The notes under the pieces: model-generated
Told to the model about the DNA's origin: nothing
The model's input: only the letters and a program-made list of their open reading frames with translations
Databases searched by the model: none
Position numbers and translations under genes: made by a program
Assembly: GCA_036491035.1 (NCBI GenBank)
Contig: DASXCU010000103.1
Coordinates: forward strand, 1-49,635
DNA length: 49,635 nucleotides
From: Galbitalea sp036491035
GTDB lineage: Bacteria; Actinomycetota; Actinomycetes; Actinomycetales; Microbacteriaceae
Reading direction: 5' to 3'
Shown: positions 49,500-49,635 of the stretch, piece by piece
Layout of the letters: every line of letters starts with the position of its first letter
How positions within the stretch are numbered: the first letter of the stretch is position 1

Positions 49500-49635
49500 T
49501 CATTTGTTGAGTCCGAGGAGTCCGAGGATGCGGGTCTGTTCCGATGCGGAGGTAGCCTCACCCAGATCGACGAAGTCCTTCCCGATCGGAGCCGCTCCAG
49601 GAATCGTGACACCCGGCAACACCGAGGGACTATCC
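49500..49635 (-). CDS. C-terminal end of a probable ABC substrate-binding protein (truncated by window edge)
   Basis: The last 45 codons of a minus-strand gene, ending at the TGA at 49500. The readable tail includes PGVTIPGAAPIGKDFVDLG and ends ILGLLGLNK. It resembles the C-terminus of FbpA-like extracellular solute-binding proteins, in which a VDLGE-like turn precedes the final helix. The position directly before an FbpC-type ATPase and FbpB-type permease supports this reading. Signal peptide and ligand site lie outside the window, so substrate is unknown. Confidence 0.65.
   Translation of the reverse strand, partial: DSPSVLPGVTIPGAAPIGKDFVDLGEATSASEQTRILGLLGLNK

Noticed and set aside
1..49635. 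CRISPR arrays, tRNA/rRNA genes, insertion sequences, prophage or toxin-antitoxin modules
   Set aside because: No repeat-spacer arrays, cloverleaf-like segments, transposase or phage-like frames were seen on either strand; gene content is chromosomal metabolism and regulation.

Overview
The window is GC-rich, densely packed DNA with actinobacterial gene content: an AceA/AceB glyoxylate shunt, ECF41- and ECF42-type sigma factors, a PPOX-class F420-type oxidoreductase, a stand-alone 5'-3' exonuclease and SCP2/lipid-transfer-type thiolases. I judge it a heterotrophic actinomycete, possibly Microbacteriaceae (family-level placement is an inference). It looks like ordinary chromosome. I see no tRNA, rRNA, CRISPR array, insertion sequence or phage gene, and no stretch above about 300 bp lacks a gene.

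Layout. 1-2.9 kb: aceA-aceB. 2.9-5.1 kb: an ECF41 sigma factor divergent from a membrane protein/SDR oxidoreductase pair, with mirror-image ECF41-type promoters between them. 5.1-6.0 kb: ArsR-SRPBCC pair. 6.0-9.5 kb: TetR, MFS transporter and type-B carboxylesterase behind a perfect 20-bp palindrome. 9.6-11.8 kb: a diguanylate cyclase and a separate EAL protein. 11.9-14.3 kb: an SDR, then a DGPF/YCII protein with an ECF42-type sigma factor.

14.4-25.7 kb is catabolic cluster I: SCP2-type thiolase, alpha/beta hydrolase, acyl-CoA synthetase, acyl-CoA dehydrogenase, SDR and two MaoC proteins; then a tandem TetR regulator carrying two HTH domains in one chain; then a second acyl-CoA dehydrogenase, a hydrolase and a carboxylesterase. 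Four copies of an asymmetric 17-bp element (AAGTGAAY-N3-SGTTAG) sit one before each transcription unit. The set fits ester cleavage, CoA activation and beta-oxidation of an unknown carboxylic substrate under one local regulator.

25.8-26.9 kb: a PPOX protein and an orphan hydrolase, closed by two strong hairpins. 27.1-32.8 kb: a ROK-controlled sugar operon (ROK regulator, binding protein, ATPase, permease, GH1 glycosidase). 32.9-33.9 kb: 5'-3' exonuclease. 33.9-36.2 kb: aldo/keto reductase, TetR, GNAT.

36.2-46.3 kb is catabolic cluster II: hydrolase, carboxylesterase, beta-hydroxyacid dehydrogenase-like protein, CaiB-type CoA transferase and a crotonase lacking the usual glutamates; a divergent hydrolase paralogous to one in cluster I; an ADP-forming acyl-CoA synthetase; and a thiolase without the nucleophilic Cys, coupled to a DUF35 zinc-ribbon protein (the arrangement of steroid side-chain retro-aldolases). 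Its two divergent promoter regions share a second operator, GTATACTKTCGTRTAC. 46.4-49.6 kb: a minus-strand ABC importer of the iron(III)/polyamine/thiamine type (binding protein cut by the window end, ATPase, fused two-domain permease).

The most interesting content is regulatory: the tandem TetR with its asymmetric operator family, the second operator family of cluster II, and the mirrored, apparently leaderless ECF41 promoters.
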